The notes beneath the pieces are model-generated. The model did no database searches and had not been told where the DNA came from. It worked only from the letters and a program-made list of their open reading frames with translations. A stretch of DNA of 10,211 bases, taken from contig JAEEXV010000099.1 in NCBI GenBank assembly GCA_016287975.1, positions 1-10,211 on the forward strand, written 5' to 3'. This stretch comes from Lentisphaeria bacterium. GTDB taxonomy: Bacteria; Verrucomicrobiota; Lentisphaeria; Oligosphaerales; Oligosphaeraceae. Positions 1 to 6,313 of this stretch are shown here, in pieces (position 1 is the stretch's first letter; the number at the start of each line of letters is the position of its first letter). The translations under genes and the position numbers were made by a program.

Positions 1-154
1 CAGACCCATCGGAGACCCCAGACCCGAGACCCCAGACCCATCGGAGACCCCAGACCCGAGACCCCAGACCCGAGACCCCAGACCCATCGGAGACCCCAGA
101 CCCGAGACCCCAGACCTATCGGAGACCCCAGACCCCAGACTTCAGACCCATCGG
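1..154. repeat. Heptamer tandem array, (C/G)AGACCC with ATCG spacers
   Basis: The stretch reads without a gap as 7-mers CAGACCC and GAGACCC, mostly alternating. A 4-mer ATCG is inserted at 8, 40, 86, 118 and 150, always after CAGACCC (once CAGACCT) and before GAGACCC (or GGGGCTC at the end). ATCG spacings are 32, 46, 32 and 32, each equal to 4 plus a multiple of 7. Only a few substituted 7-mers occur, near the right end (CAGACCT at 111, CAGACTT at 136). No open frame here looks like a gene. The left end is cut by the window, so the full size is unknown. Heptameric short tandem repeats are known from cyanobacteria (STRR sequences); any link to those is only by analogy. Confidence 0.93.
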
Positions 155-256
155 GGGCTCGGCGTTCTGTGCCGCCCCATTCTTGGGGCGGTAAATGACC
201 CCAGACCCATCGGAGGCCCCGGCGTTCTGTGCCAGCCCATTTTTGGGCTGGTTCAT
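143..256. repeat. Two tandem copies of a ~59-60 bp hairpin element
   Basis: Copy 1 runs from 143 and copy 2 from 202. Each consists of CAGACCCATCGG (the unit of the array to the left), a 6-7 nt variable stretch, the identical 13-mer GGCGTTCTGTGCC whose last two bases begin the stem (161-173 and 221-233), a hairpin, then GT..ATGA. The hairpins are CCGCCCCA/TTCT/TGGGGCGG at 172-191 and CCAGCCCA/TTTT/TGGGCTGG at 232-251. Stems differ at two adjacent positions, and both changes are compensated on the other arm. The element could be a REP-like palindrome, a terminator for a gene left of the window, or an RNA structure. No T-tract follows either stem, which argues against a classic intrinsic terminator. 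Confidence 0.85.
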
Positions 257-368
257 GATTCGCGACTCGCATCAGGCGCGGAGCAGGGGGCTTGGAAAAG
301 TAGAATGGTTTTATAATGCAAAGCGCGCCCTGTCAACAAAATATGATGGTAAAAACGGCGGGCGGGCA

Positions 369-396
369 TTGATATTTCAGGAAAACGGGCTATAAT
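369..396 (+). promoter_or_regulatory. Candidate sigma70-type promoter of the five-gene operon
   Basis: TTGATA (369-374) and a perfect TATAAT (391-396) are separated by 16 nt. The predicted start near 402-404 gives a leader of about 55 nt before the regulator gene. It is the best promoter match seen upstream of the operon, and no comparable site was noticed in the short intergenic gaps further down. Confidence 0.7.
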
Positions 397-438
397 ATGC
401 GGGAAGGCGTTCGATTTTTCGTTGTGATGCAATAAGAT

Positions 439-458
439 AGAATAGTTTTAGAATAGTT
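439..458 (+). promoter_or_regulatory. Direct repeat AGAATAGTT x2, possible operator
   Basis: AGAATAGTT occurs at 439-447 and again at 450-458, an 11 bp period (about one helical turn), ending right at the first possible start codon of the regulator. Its place downstream of the promoter would suit a roadblock or an autoregulatory operator for the GntR-type protein encoded next. GntR operators are usually palindromic rather than direct repeats, so this is a suggestion from position only. Confidence 0.35.
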
Positions 459-1523
459 GTGGCAATGTCTTCTTCAGGAATGGGGCAGGAGTATGCCGTG
501 GAGTCGGGTCGCGGGCGGCTTCGGATGCGGGCGTGGTTTTTGGAGCGGATTCGGTCGGGGAAGCTGGCGGCGGGGACGGAGTTGGCGGGGACGGCGGTGC
601 TGGCGCGCCGTTTCGGGCTGTCGCTGATGTCGGCGCAGCGGACGCTGTCGGAACTGGCGAAGGAGGGGTATCTGGAGCGCCGTCCTGGTCGTCGGACGGT
701 GGTGTGCGGGGCGCGCCGTCCCGTGGCGGGGGACACGGTGGGGGTGATGCTTCCGCAGATGGGCCTTCCGCTGACGGCGCAGACGAGTCCGAACCACTTT
801 CGGTTTGTGCAGGGCATCCTGTCGGCCTTGGAGACGGAGGGCTGGAACATGATGGTGCTGGGGGGGATGGGGGAGGCGCCGTCGGCGGAGGCTTTGCGCG
901 CGCGCGACTTGTGCGGGTTGATCTGCGTCCAGCCGCTGCTGCGGCAGCTGGAGTGGCTGGAGAGCATCCGCGCGGGCGGCCTGCCAGTGGTGGTGGTGAA
1001 CGCGCGTCCACCAGAACTCTATGCGGGCTTTGCGCAGGTCGCGCGGGATTACGCGGGGGGAGGGCGGCTGGCGTATGAGGAATTTCGGAGGCGGGGGTGC
1101 CGCAGGCCCGCCTTCGCGACGCCGACCTTTGTGCAATGGGAGAAGCCGCAGTTGCAACTGCTTCGGGGCTTTGCGCTGGCGGCGCGGGAAGACGGCGTCT
1201 CCGTCCCGGTCATTGAACTTTTCCTGAAGACGCCGTCGTCGTCGGAGGTCGCGGCCTGTGTGCCTGAACTGCTGCGTCGGCTGGCGCCGTACGACGCGGT
1301 GCTTTGCGCGCACGGCACGGTGGCGGAGGCCATCCATGCCGCGGATCCAGGGCTGGCGCTGATCGGCCTTGCCATGCAGGGCAAGTCGCCAGACTATCCG
1401 CATTTCCTGGGGGCTCCCGAGGAGGAGGGGCGGGCGGCGGTCGAGGTGCTGGTGGAGGCGCTGCGCAAGGGCGGCGCGCCGCGGCGGGTGCAGCCCATGG
1501 AGCGTCAGGGAGGATGGTCATGA
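459..1523 (+). CDS. GntR-headed transcriptional regulator with LacI-type sensor domain
   Basis: The 354-residue protein has an N-terminal winged helix-turn-helix of GntR type at about residues 21-84: a helix RMRAWFLERIRSGKL, then AAGTELAGTAVLARRFGLS, the recognition-helix region SAQRTLSELAKEGYL and a wing ERRPGRRTVV. From about residue 91 it has the fold pattern of the periplasmic-binding-protein/LacI sensor (DTVGVMLPQ; RFVQGILSALETEGWNMMVLGG; DLCGLICVQPL; LPVVVVNARPP). Such proteins bind a sugar-like effector and usually control the adjacent genes. The start is uncertain. GTG at 459 is the first in-frame start after the TAG at 438-440, and ATG codons follow at 465 and 480. None has a well-spaced Shine-Dalgarno sequence, as the AGGA before 480 abuts the codon. 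The stop overlaps the next gene in ATGA, so regulator and oxidoreductase are translationally coupled and the regulator probably controls its own operon. Confidence 0.88.
   Translation: MAMSSSGMGQEYAVESGRGRLRMRAWFLERIRSGKLAAGTELAGTAVLARRFGLSLMSAQRTLSELAKEGYLERRPGRRTVVCGARRPVAGDTVGVMLPQMGLPLTAQTSPNHFRFVQGILSALETEGWNMMVLGGMGEAPSAEALRARDLCGLICVQPLLRQLEWLESIRAGGLPVVVVNARPPELYAGFAQVARDYAGGGRLAYEEFRRRGCRRPAFATPTFVQWEKPQLQLLRGFALAAREDGVSVPVIELFLKTPSSSEVAACVPELLRRLAPYDAVLCAHGTVAEAIHAADPGLALIGLAMQGKSPDYPHFLGAPEEEGRAAVEVLVEALRKGGAPRRVQPMERQGGWS
1508..1513 (+). promoter_or_regulatory. Ribosome binding site that decides the oxidoreductase start
   Basis: GGGAGG lies inside the end of the regulator gene. 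ATG at 1514 touches it, while ATG at 1520 sits 6 nt after it, so 1520 is the better start. A later ATG at 1538 has no comparable site. Confidence 0.7.
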
Positions 1524-3283
1524 AAGAAGCGCGTGCCATGAAGGAAGTCCGCCGCCATGCGGTCGAACTCTGCATTGTCGGCGGCGGCATCGCGGGGCTG
1601 TGCGCGGCGTTGTCGGCGGCGCGGCGCGGTGTTCAAACGCTGTTGATGCACGACCGGCCAGTGCTGGGAGGAAATGCATCGAGCGAGGTCCGGATGCACA
1701 TCTCCGGGTCGAAGCGCTTGCTGGAGACGGGGCTGGTGGAGGAACTGCGGCTGGAGAATGCGCATGCGAATCCGGAGGCCAATTGGTCCCTGTGGGACGC
1801 CGTGCTTTTCGGCAAGGCCATCGCCGAACCCAATCTGACGCTGCTCTTGAACACCACCTGCCAGGAGGCGGTCATGGACGGGCCACGTATCGCCGCCGTC
1901 CGGGGCTGGCAATTGACGACCTATTCCTGGCACGAGGTCGAGGCCGACTGCTTCGCGGACTGCTCGGGGGACAGCATCCTGGCGGTGCTGTCCGGTGCGG
2001 AGTGGCGCATCGGGCGGGAGGCCGCCGACGAGTTCGGGGAGGACATCGAGCCGCCCGTGGCGGATGGCAAGACGATGGGGATGAGCCTGCTGCTGGAGGC
2101 GCGGGAGGAGATGCGCCCGAGTCCGTTCGTGCCTTTTCCCTGGGCGCACCGCTATCCGGACGAGAAATCCCTCGCCCATCGGCCTTCGCATCTGCCGGGG
2201 CAGACGAACTACTGGTGGATCGAGACGGGAGGCGCGGGGGATGTGCTGCGGGAGGCGGAGCGGGATCGGGACGAACTGGTGAAAATAGCGCTGGGCGTAT
2301 GGGACCACGTCAAGAACACCGGCGATCATGCGGCGGCGAACTGGCGTCTGGAATGGATGGGGTTCCTGCCGGGCAAGCGCGAGAGCCGCCGCTGCTTGGG
2401 CGACTACATCCTGACGCAGGGCGACGTGCACGCCGGCGGGCGCTTCCCCGACATCGTCGCCTACAGCGGCTGGCCGATGGACGACCACCATCCCGATGGC
2501 TTCGCGCACCGCGGTGCCGCCACCATCTTCCATCCCGTCCCGCCGACCTATGGCATCCCCTACCGCTGCCTCTACTCCCGCAATATCGAGAACCTCTTCT
2601 TCGCGGGCCGCAACATCAGCGTCACCCACGCGGCCTTGAGCGGCACGCGTGTCATGGCGACCTGCGCGCTTCTTGGGCAAGCCGTCGGCACCGCCGCCGC
2701 CCTCGCCCGCCGCCACCGCCTCGCGACGCCGCGGGAGGTCGGCGCGCACATCGCCGAATTGCAGCGGTGGCTCATGGACGACGACGCGACCTTGCCTGGC
2801 CTCGTCCGCGCCCTCCCTGACGTGATGCGCGGCGCCGTCCTCTGCGGCCCGACTGAATGCGAGGCGTTGCTGGACGGCGTGGAGCGCGACGAGGACGGCG
2901 GGCGCCATGCCGTCGCGCTGCGGCCGGGCGAAAGCCTGACCTGGCGCTGGCCGCAGGAGACTGCGTTCCTTGGGATTCGGCTGGTATGCGACAGCGACCT
3001 GGGGCGTACGAGGGACAAGAGCCATTTGAACATGCCGACCTCCTGGCCGCTTTCGTTCCAGTTGCGCCGCCCGCCGGAGACCCTGCTTCCCGCCTTCCAT
3101 ATTGAATTGGAGGAGGGCGGCGTATGGCGCGAACTCCACCGCACCGGTGAGAACTACCAGCGCCTCATTCAACTGCAGGGCGACTTCCGCGGGAGCGCAT
3201 TGCGTCTGACGGCCGACGCCGTGCGCGGCGCAACTGGAGCCAATCGGATTTTTGCTTTTGACGTTACCAACGACCCCCATTGA
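1520..3283 (+). CDS. FAD-dependent oxidoreductase (PF12831-type) with C-terminal beta domain
   Basis: The predicted 587-residue protein begins with a Rossmann FAD-binding fold: [11 protein letters not shown] with the glycine motif at residues 21-26. The family-typical [14 protein letters not shown] follows (G50-R58). The mid-protein signature GKRESRR starts at about 285. The second nucleotide-contact block [10 protein letters not shown] starts at 358, followed by [17 protein letters not shown]. Residues from about 446 to the end form a beta-rich region ending [24 protein letters not shown], reminiscent of a galactose-binding-like domain. FAD is the expected cofactor; the substrate is unknown. 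No signal peptide is visible, so a cytoplasmic location is likely. This family is expanded in Lentisphaerota and Planctomycetes glycan loci, where oxidation of sugars or their derivatives is suspected but not shown here. The start overlaps the regulator stop (ATGA), and 19 nt separate it from the pseudopilin. Confidence 0.9.
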   Translation: MKEARAMKEVRRHAVELCIVGGGIAGLCAALSAARRGVQTLLMHDRPVLGGNASSEVRMHISGSKRLLETGLVEELRLENAHANPEANWSLWDAVLFGKAIAEPNLTLLLNTTCQEAVMDGPRIAAVRGWQLTTYSWHEVEADCFADCSGDSILAVLSGAEWRIGREAADEFGEDIEPPVADGKTMGMSLLLEAREEMRPSPFVPFPWAHRYPDEKSLAHRPSHLPGQTNYWWIETGGAGDVLREAERDRDELVKIALGVWDHVKNTGDHAAANWRLEWMGFLPGKRESRRCLGDYILTQGDVHAGGRFPDIVAYSGWPMDDHHPDGFAHRGAATIFHPVPPTYGIPYRCLYSRNIENLFFAGRNISVTHAALSGTRVMATCALLGQAVGTAAALARRHRLATPREVGAHIAELQRWLMDDDATLPGLVRALPDVMRGAVLCGPTECEALLDGVERDEDGGRHAVALRPGESLTWRWPQETAFLGIRLVCDSDLGRTRDKSHLNMPTSWPLSFQLRRPPETLLPAFHIELEEGGVWRELHRTGENYQRLIQLQGDFRGSALRLTADAVRGATGANRIFAFDVTNDPH

Positions 3284-3302
3284 ACAGAGGAGAAACCACC
3301 CC

Positions 3303-4010
3303 ATGCACGCTTTTGAGAAATTCTTCACATTGATTGAATTACTGGTCGTGATCGCGATCATCGCGATTTTGGCGTCCATGCTGCTGCCGGCGTTGTCGAA
3401 GGCGCGCGAGAAGGCGCGCAACACAGCCTGTGTCAACAAACTCAAGCAGATTGGCCTGACCTACACCTTGTATGCGGATGACAACCAGGCCTGGCTGCCA
3501 GTGATCAACATCCAGACGGGGCCGCCCGAGGCGCAGGTCGCCCCTACGCGGGGCGGTTCATCGTATGAGACGTGCGGCATGAACGCCGTCATCCGCCAGG
3601 GCTATTTCGGCGGCTCGGGCGCGACCAAGGCGGCCTGCTACAAGTGCCCGTCCGACCGGGTGAACTTCGGACAGGACAATTCGGGCGGCGCGGCCGTCGC
3701 CTCCAACAACAAGTTCTCCTACTACTACATCCCGCTGTATGGCAGCCGTGTGACGGCGCTGGGATACACGGCGGCGGAGGCGCCGCTGCGCAGCCGCAAT
3801 CGCCTCTCCGGCATGGCCTCCCCCAACAACAAGATTGTCTTTGACATCCACTTTGACAAGGGCACGAAGTTGCCCGGGGAGACTCCGAATCACCTGGAGG
3901 CCGTCAATTTCCTCGCGATGGACGGCCACGTCGTGACCAGTGCGCATTTTCCGCCGGGCTATCGCGCCGTCGCCTGGAAGAAAGTCGTCCCCTGGATGGA
4001 CAAACTGTAG
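3303..4010 (+). CDS. Pseudopilin-like protein, type IV N-terminal segment and H-X9-DG motif
   Basis: The 235-residue protein opens [16 protein letters not shown], then a hydrophobic helix to about residue 30 ([14 protein letters not shown]). This is the class III signal/prepilin N-terminus with Glu at residue 12, the conserved fifth residue after the expected cleavage before F8. The usual -1 glycine is replaced by Phe (F7). A globular part follows with YADD (57-60), CYKCPSD (112-118) and, near the C-terminus, H197-X9-D207-G208, the H-X9-DG arrangement of the large PVC pseudopilin families. It would be membrane-inserted and possibly assembled by a type II/IV secretion or pilus system, but no such machinery is in the window. 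AGAGGAG at 3286-3292 lies 10 nt before the ATG and supports this start over an upstream frame opening at 3252. Such proteins are very abundant in Lentisphaerota, and their role is not known. Confidence 0.92.
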   Translation: MHAFEKFFTLIELLVVIAIIAILASMLLPALSKAREKARNTACVNKLKQIGLTYTLYADDNQAWLPVINIQTGPPEAQVAPTRGGSSYETCGMNAVIRQGYFGGSGATKAACYKCPSDRVNFGQDNSGGAAVASNNKFSYYYIPLYGSRVTALGYTAAEAPLRSRNRLSGMASPNNKIVFDIHFDKGTKLPGETPNHLEAVNFLAMDGHVVTSAHFPPGYRAVAWKKVVPWMDKL

Positions 4011-4019
4011 GAGGAAGCC

Positions 4020-6311
4020 ATGAAGACATTGTGCCTGGGAGTATTTATTGCGGCTGCGGCCGCCTTGCTGACGGCCGCGCCGCGTCGGCCCGCGCGGCCG
4101 AAGGCGCCGGTGCTGGAGCGGGACAAGCGCTGGGAGAATCTGTCCCGTGAGGCCCGCACGGTGGAGGAGCGCTTGCGAAGCGACCCGATGATGTTCCCGT
4201 ATGATGCAGGCGGGATTGTCCCCGTGCCGGAACGTGTCGAGTATGGCGACGCCCATCTGCCGATTGGGCGGGTCGGGCTGGTGCTGGGGAAGGGCGTGGC
4301 GGCCGACGATCCCCGTGTGCGGCTGCTGGCGGAGCGCATCGTACGCTACGGCGGCCGCGCGGAGGTCATCCAGGCGGCCAATGCCGCGCGGTGGCCGCTG
4401 GTGCTGTCCCTCGGCGAGACCGGCCTTGCGGAAATCCAGGCGCCGGCGCATCCGGAGGGCTACGCCTTCCGGATGGTACGTCCTGGTCTCGTCGCGGTCG
4501 CCTGGCGGGACAACCTCGGCTTCACCTGGGCGGTCACATCGCTGGCGCAATTGGTCGGTCCCAAGGGCTTCCGCCCCGCCGCCGTTGAGGACTGGCCGGC
4601 GGTCGCCCGCCGCATCGGGGGCATCCCGCGGCGTCTTGACAGCCGCAAGTGGTTTTCGGACTACACGAGCCCCGAACTGCTGAACATGGCGCTCTACGCC
4701 AAGAACAACGAAATCATCCTCTCATATACGGCGCTCATCCCCAACCACGGCCCGAACACCTATTGGCGGGAACCGCGCCCGGAGCGTTTCCTGGCGCAGC
4801 TCAAGCGCATCGGCGAGGCCCTGAACCCGCTCGGCATCACCTGGTACTGCGGCATCATCGCCTTCGGGAAGCGCGACAGTCCCCAGCAGCAGGAGTGGAT
4901 GCTCGATTCCGGCAGCGACCGCGACTTTGAGATTCTCATGAAGTTGTGCACCGCAATCGCCGAGGCTGGCGGCAACCCCATGTTCTACTGGGAAGACCAC
5001 CGCAAGCCCATCGGGAAGGCCGACCGCGAGCGCTTCGGCAGCGCACGGGAGGCCGACATCTTCCTCGTCAACCGCCTCTACCATGCCCTGCGCGTCAAAT
5101 ACCCGAAACTCCGGTTCATCTTCTGCCCGCCTTTTTACCATGGCCCTGAAGGGGCGCCCTCGCCGTTCCTGGACGAGGACCGGGAGGAGTATCTCCGGGG
5201 CATCGGCGCGCGCTTCCCCAAGGATGTCGACATCTGCTGGACAGGGCCGCGCGTCTGCTCCACGCACGTGACGCGGGAGCATCTCCAATGGATCACCGGG
5301 CTGCTGGGGCGCAAGCCGCTCTATTTCCAGAACCGCGCCGACTACGGCCGCCGCCCCGTCGTCTACTACCCGGGCGACCACCTCAAGGGCTTCCAGACCT
5401 TCTACTTCCCTGGCTTTCTGAAGGAAATCGACGGATACTACTTCAACTACTCCAATCCCGTTCTGAACGCCCTGGTCTCCCAATTCCTCTGGAATCCAGA
5501 CGCATACGATCCCGCGCGCACCTCCGATGCCGTCCTTGCCCAGTACCTCGGGGTGGAGTTGCAACCCGCCCTGAAACGTCTGCATGATGCGCTGAATGCA
5601 TTCAACCGCACCGAATTCCGGGTGACACCGGGGGCTGTGCGCGACCTCCCGCGGTTGACACGGGCGCGCGACGAGGGCATCGCCGCATACCGCGAAATGC
5701 TGGCGGCGCGGCCGGCGGCCGCCCCCCTCGCGCTCGACTACACGCTGCCCTTCCTCAACCACGCCATCGCCTTCGTCCACCAGCTGGAGCAGCGGATCGG
5801 CTTGGAGGCCTTCGACGCGGCGGCGGAGGCGATCCGCAAGACGGCGGTGCGCGAGGCCGGCCTCTCCGCCGCGACCGACCGACTCGTCACCTCCTTCGAC
5901 CTGGATGGTGCGCCGCCACGCAAATACCGCCAGCGCCGGTCTGGCGGCAAAAACTACACCGAGGAGCGCTGGTGCGTGGTGGTGAATGGCTCGCGGACGA
6001 ACTTCGGGCGGATCACGTTCGACTTCCCCGCCCATCCGTGGCCAGCCGAGGGCGACTACGAACTCATTGTGTGCGCGCTCGATGATGACGCCCCGGTGCC
6101 ATGCCCCATCCGGATTACCGTCAACAACTTCGTCGCCCACGAGGGACCGGCGCCTTTCCAACGGGACGGATGGACCCTCCATACCTTCCGCATCCCTGGA
6201 AAGGAGATCTTCCGCGGCAACCACGTGCTTCTGGAGAACCTCGCCCCCTCCGACGCGATTGCGGGTCCGCCATTCCTCTGTGTCGCCTATTGCATCGTCA
6301 GGAAACTGTAG
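4020..6311 (+). CDS. Exported GH84-like beta-N-acetylhexosaminidase
   Basis: The 763-residue protein has a signal peptide (MKTLCLGVFIAAAAALLTAA, cleavage near residues 20-21). Residues about 60-185 resemble the GH20b-like N-terminal domain: GIVPVPERVEY, then EGYAFRMV and RDNLGFTWAVTSLAQLV. Residues about 197-500 form a barrel like GH84: RRIGGIPRR, LLNMALYAKNNEIILSY, a putative catalytic strand MFYWEDH (321-327), WTGPRVCSTHVTREHL from W407, and NYSNPVLNALVSQFLWNPDAYDP near 477-498. GH84 enzymes use two neighbouring Asp residues in substrate-assisted removal of beta-GlcNAc. Here the pair would be E325-D326, so the first carboxylate is changed. The WDNYPVND-like loop of the family is also not recognisable (YFQNRADYGRRP instead). 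A helical segment (about 500-620) and a C-terminal beta-sandwich (about 640-763) follow. GGAGGA at 4010-4015 precedes the ATG. GH20 is the main alternative family. Confidence 0.8.
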   Translation: MKTLCLGVFIAAAAALLTAAPRRPARPKAPVLERDKRWENLSREARTVEERLRSDPMMFPYDAGGIVPVPERVEYGDAHLPIGRVGLVLGKGVAADDPRVRLLAERIVRYGGRAEVIQAANAARWPLVLSLGETGLAEIQAPAHPEGYAFRMVRPGLVAVAWRDNLGFTWAVTSLAQLVGPKGFRPAAVEDWPAVARRIGGIPRRLDSRKWFSDYTSPELLNMALYAKNNEIILSYTALIPNHGPNTYWREPRPERFLAQLKRIGEALNPLGITWYCGIIAFGKRDSPQQQEWMLDSGSDRDFEILMKLCTAIAEAGGNPMFYWEDHRKPIGKADRERFGSAREADIFLVNRLYHALRVKYPKLRFIFCPPFYHGPEGAPSPFLDEDREEYLRGIGARFPKDVDICWTGPRVCSTHVTREHLQWITGLLGRKPLYFQNRADYGRRPVVYYPGDHLKGFQTFYFPGFLKEIDGYYFNYSNPVLNALVSQFLWNPDAYDPARTSDAVLAQYLGVELQPALKRLHDALNAFNRTEFRVTPGAVRDLPRLTRARDEGIAAYREMLAARPAAAPLALDYTLPFLNHAIAFVHQLEQRIGLEAFDAAAEAIRKTAVREAGLSAATDRLVTSFDLDGAPPRKYRQRRSGGKNYTEERWCVVVNGSRTNFGRITFDFPAHPWPAEGDYELIVCALDDDAPVPCPIRITVNNFVAHEGPAPFQRDGWTLHTFRIPGKEIFRGNHVLLENLAPSDAIAGPPFLCVAYCIVRKL

Positions 6312-6313
6312 CC

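Larger units (their letters stand above)
257..458 (+). other. AT-rich leader region upstream of the operon
   Basis: This roughly 200 nt stretch has no convincing gene. A short open frame starting at 195 runs through the hairpin and leader, has no recognisable motif, and is judged spurious. Base composition shifts from GC-rich to AT-rich after about 295. It holds the promoter at 369-396 and the direct repeat at 439-458. A second TATAAT at 312-317 has only a TTGGAA 14 nt upstream of it, so it is a poor promoter by spacing. Confidence 0.7.

Noticed and set aside
1..251. CRISPR array or attC-like sites
   Set aside because: Heptamer units directly abut and there are no unique spacers of constant length. 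No cas or integrase gene is in the window.
292..317. Second promoter with TATAAT at 312-317
   Set aside because: The only -35-like hexamer (TTGGAA, 292-297) is 14 nt away, too close, and the site at 369-396 is clearly better.
860..875. G-run (7 G, then 5 G) in the regulator gene as a slippage or quadruplex site
   Set aside because: The frame is intact (LGGMGE), the run is short for phase variation, and such runs are expected in GC-rich coding sequence.
3347..3366. GATCGCGATCATCGCGAT palindromic stretch
   Set aside because: It encodes the conserved VIAIIAI part of the pseudopilin helix; the symmetry follows from codon choice.
1505..3445. Long antisense open frame (646 codons) opposite the FAD oxidoreductase
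   Set aside because: It is a shadow frame from GC-rich third positions; its translation has no domain, while the plus strand has clear FAD motifs.
4722..6224. Antisense open frame of 500 codons opposite the GH84-like gene
   Set aside because: This is the same GC-driven effect, and the plus strand carries a convincing enzyme.
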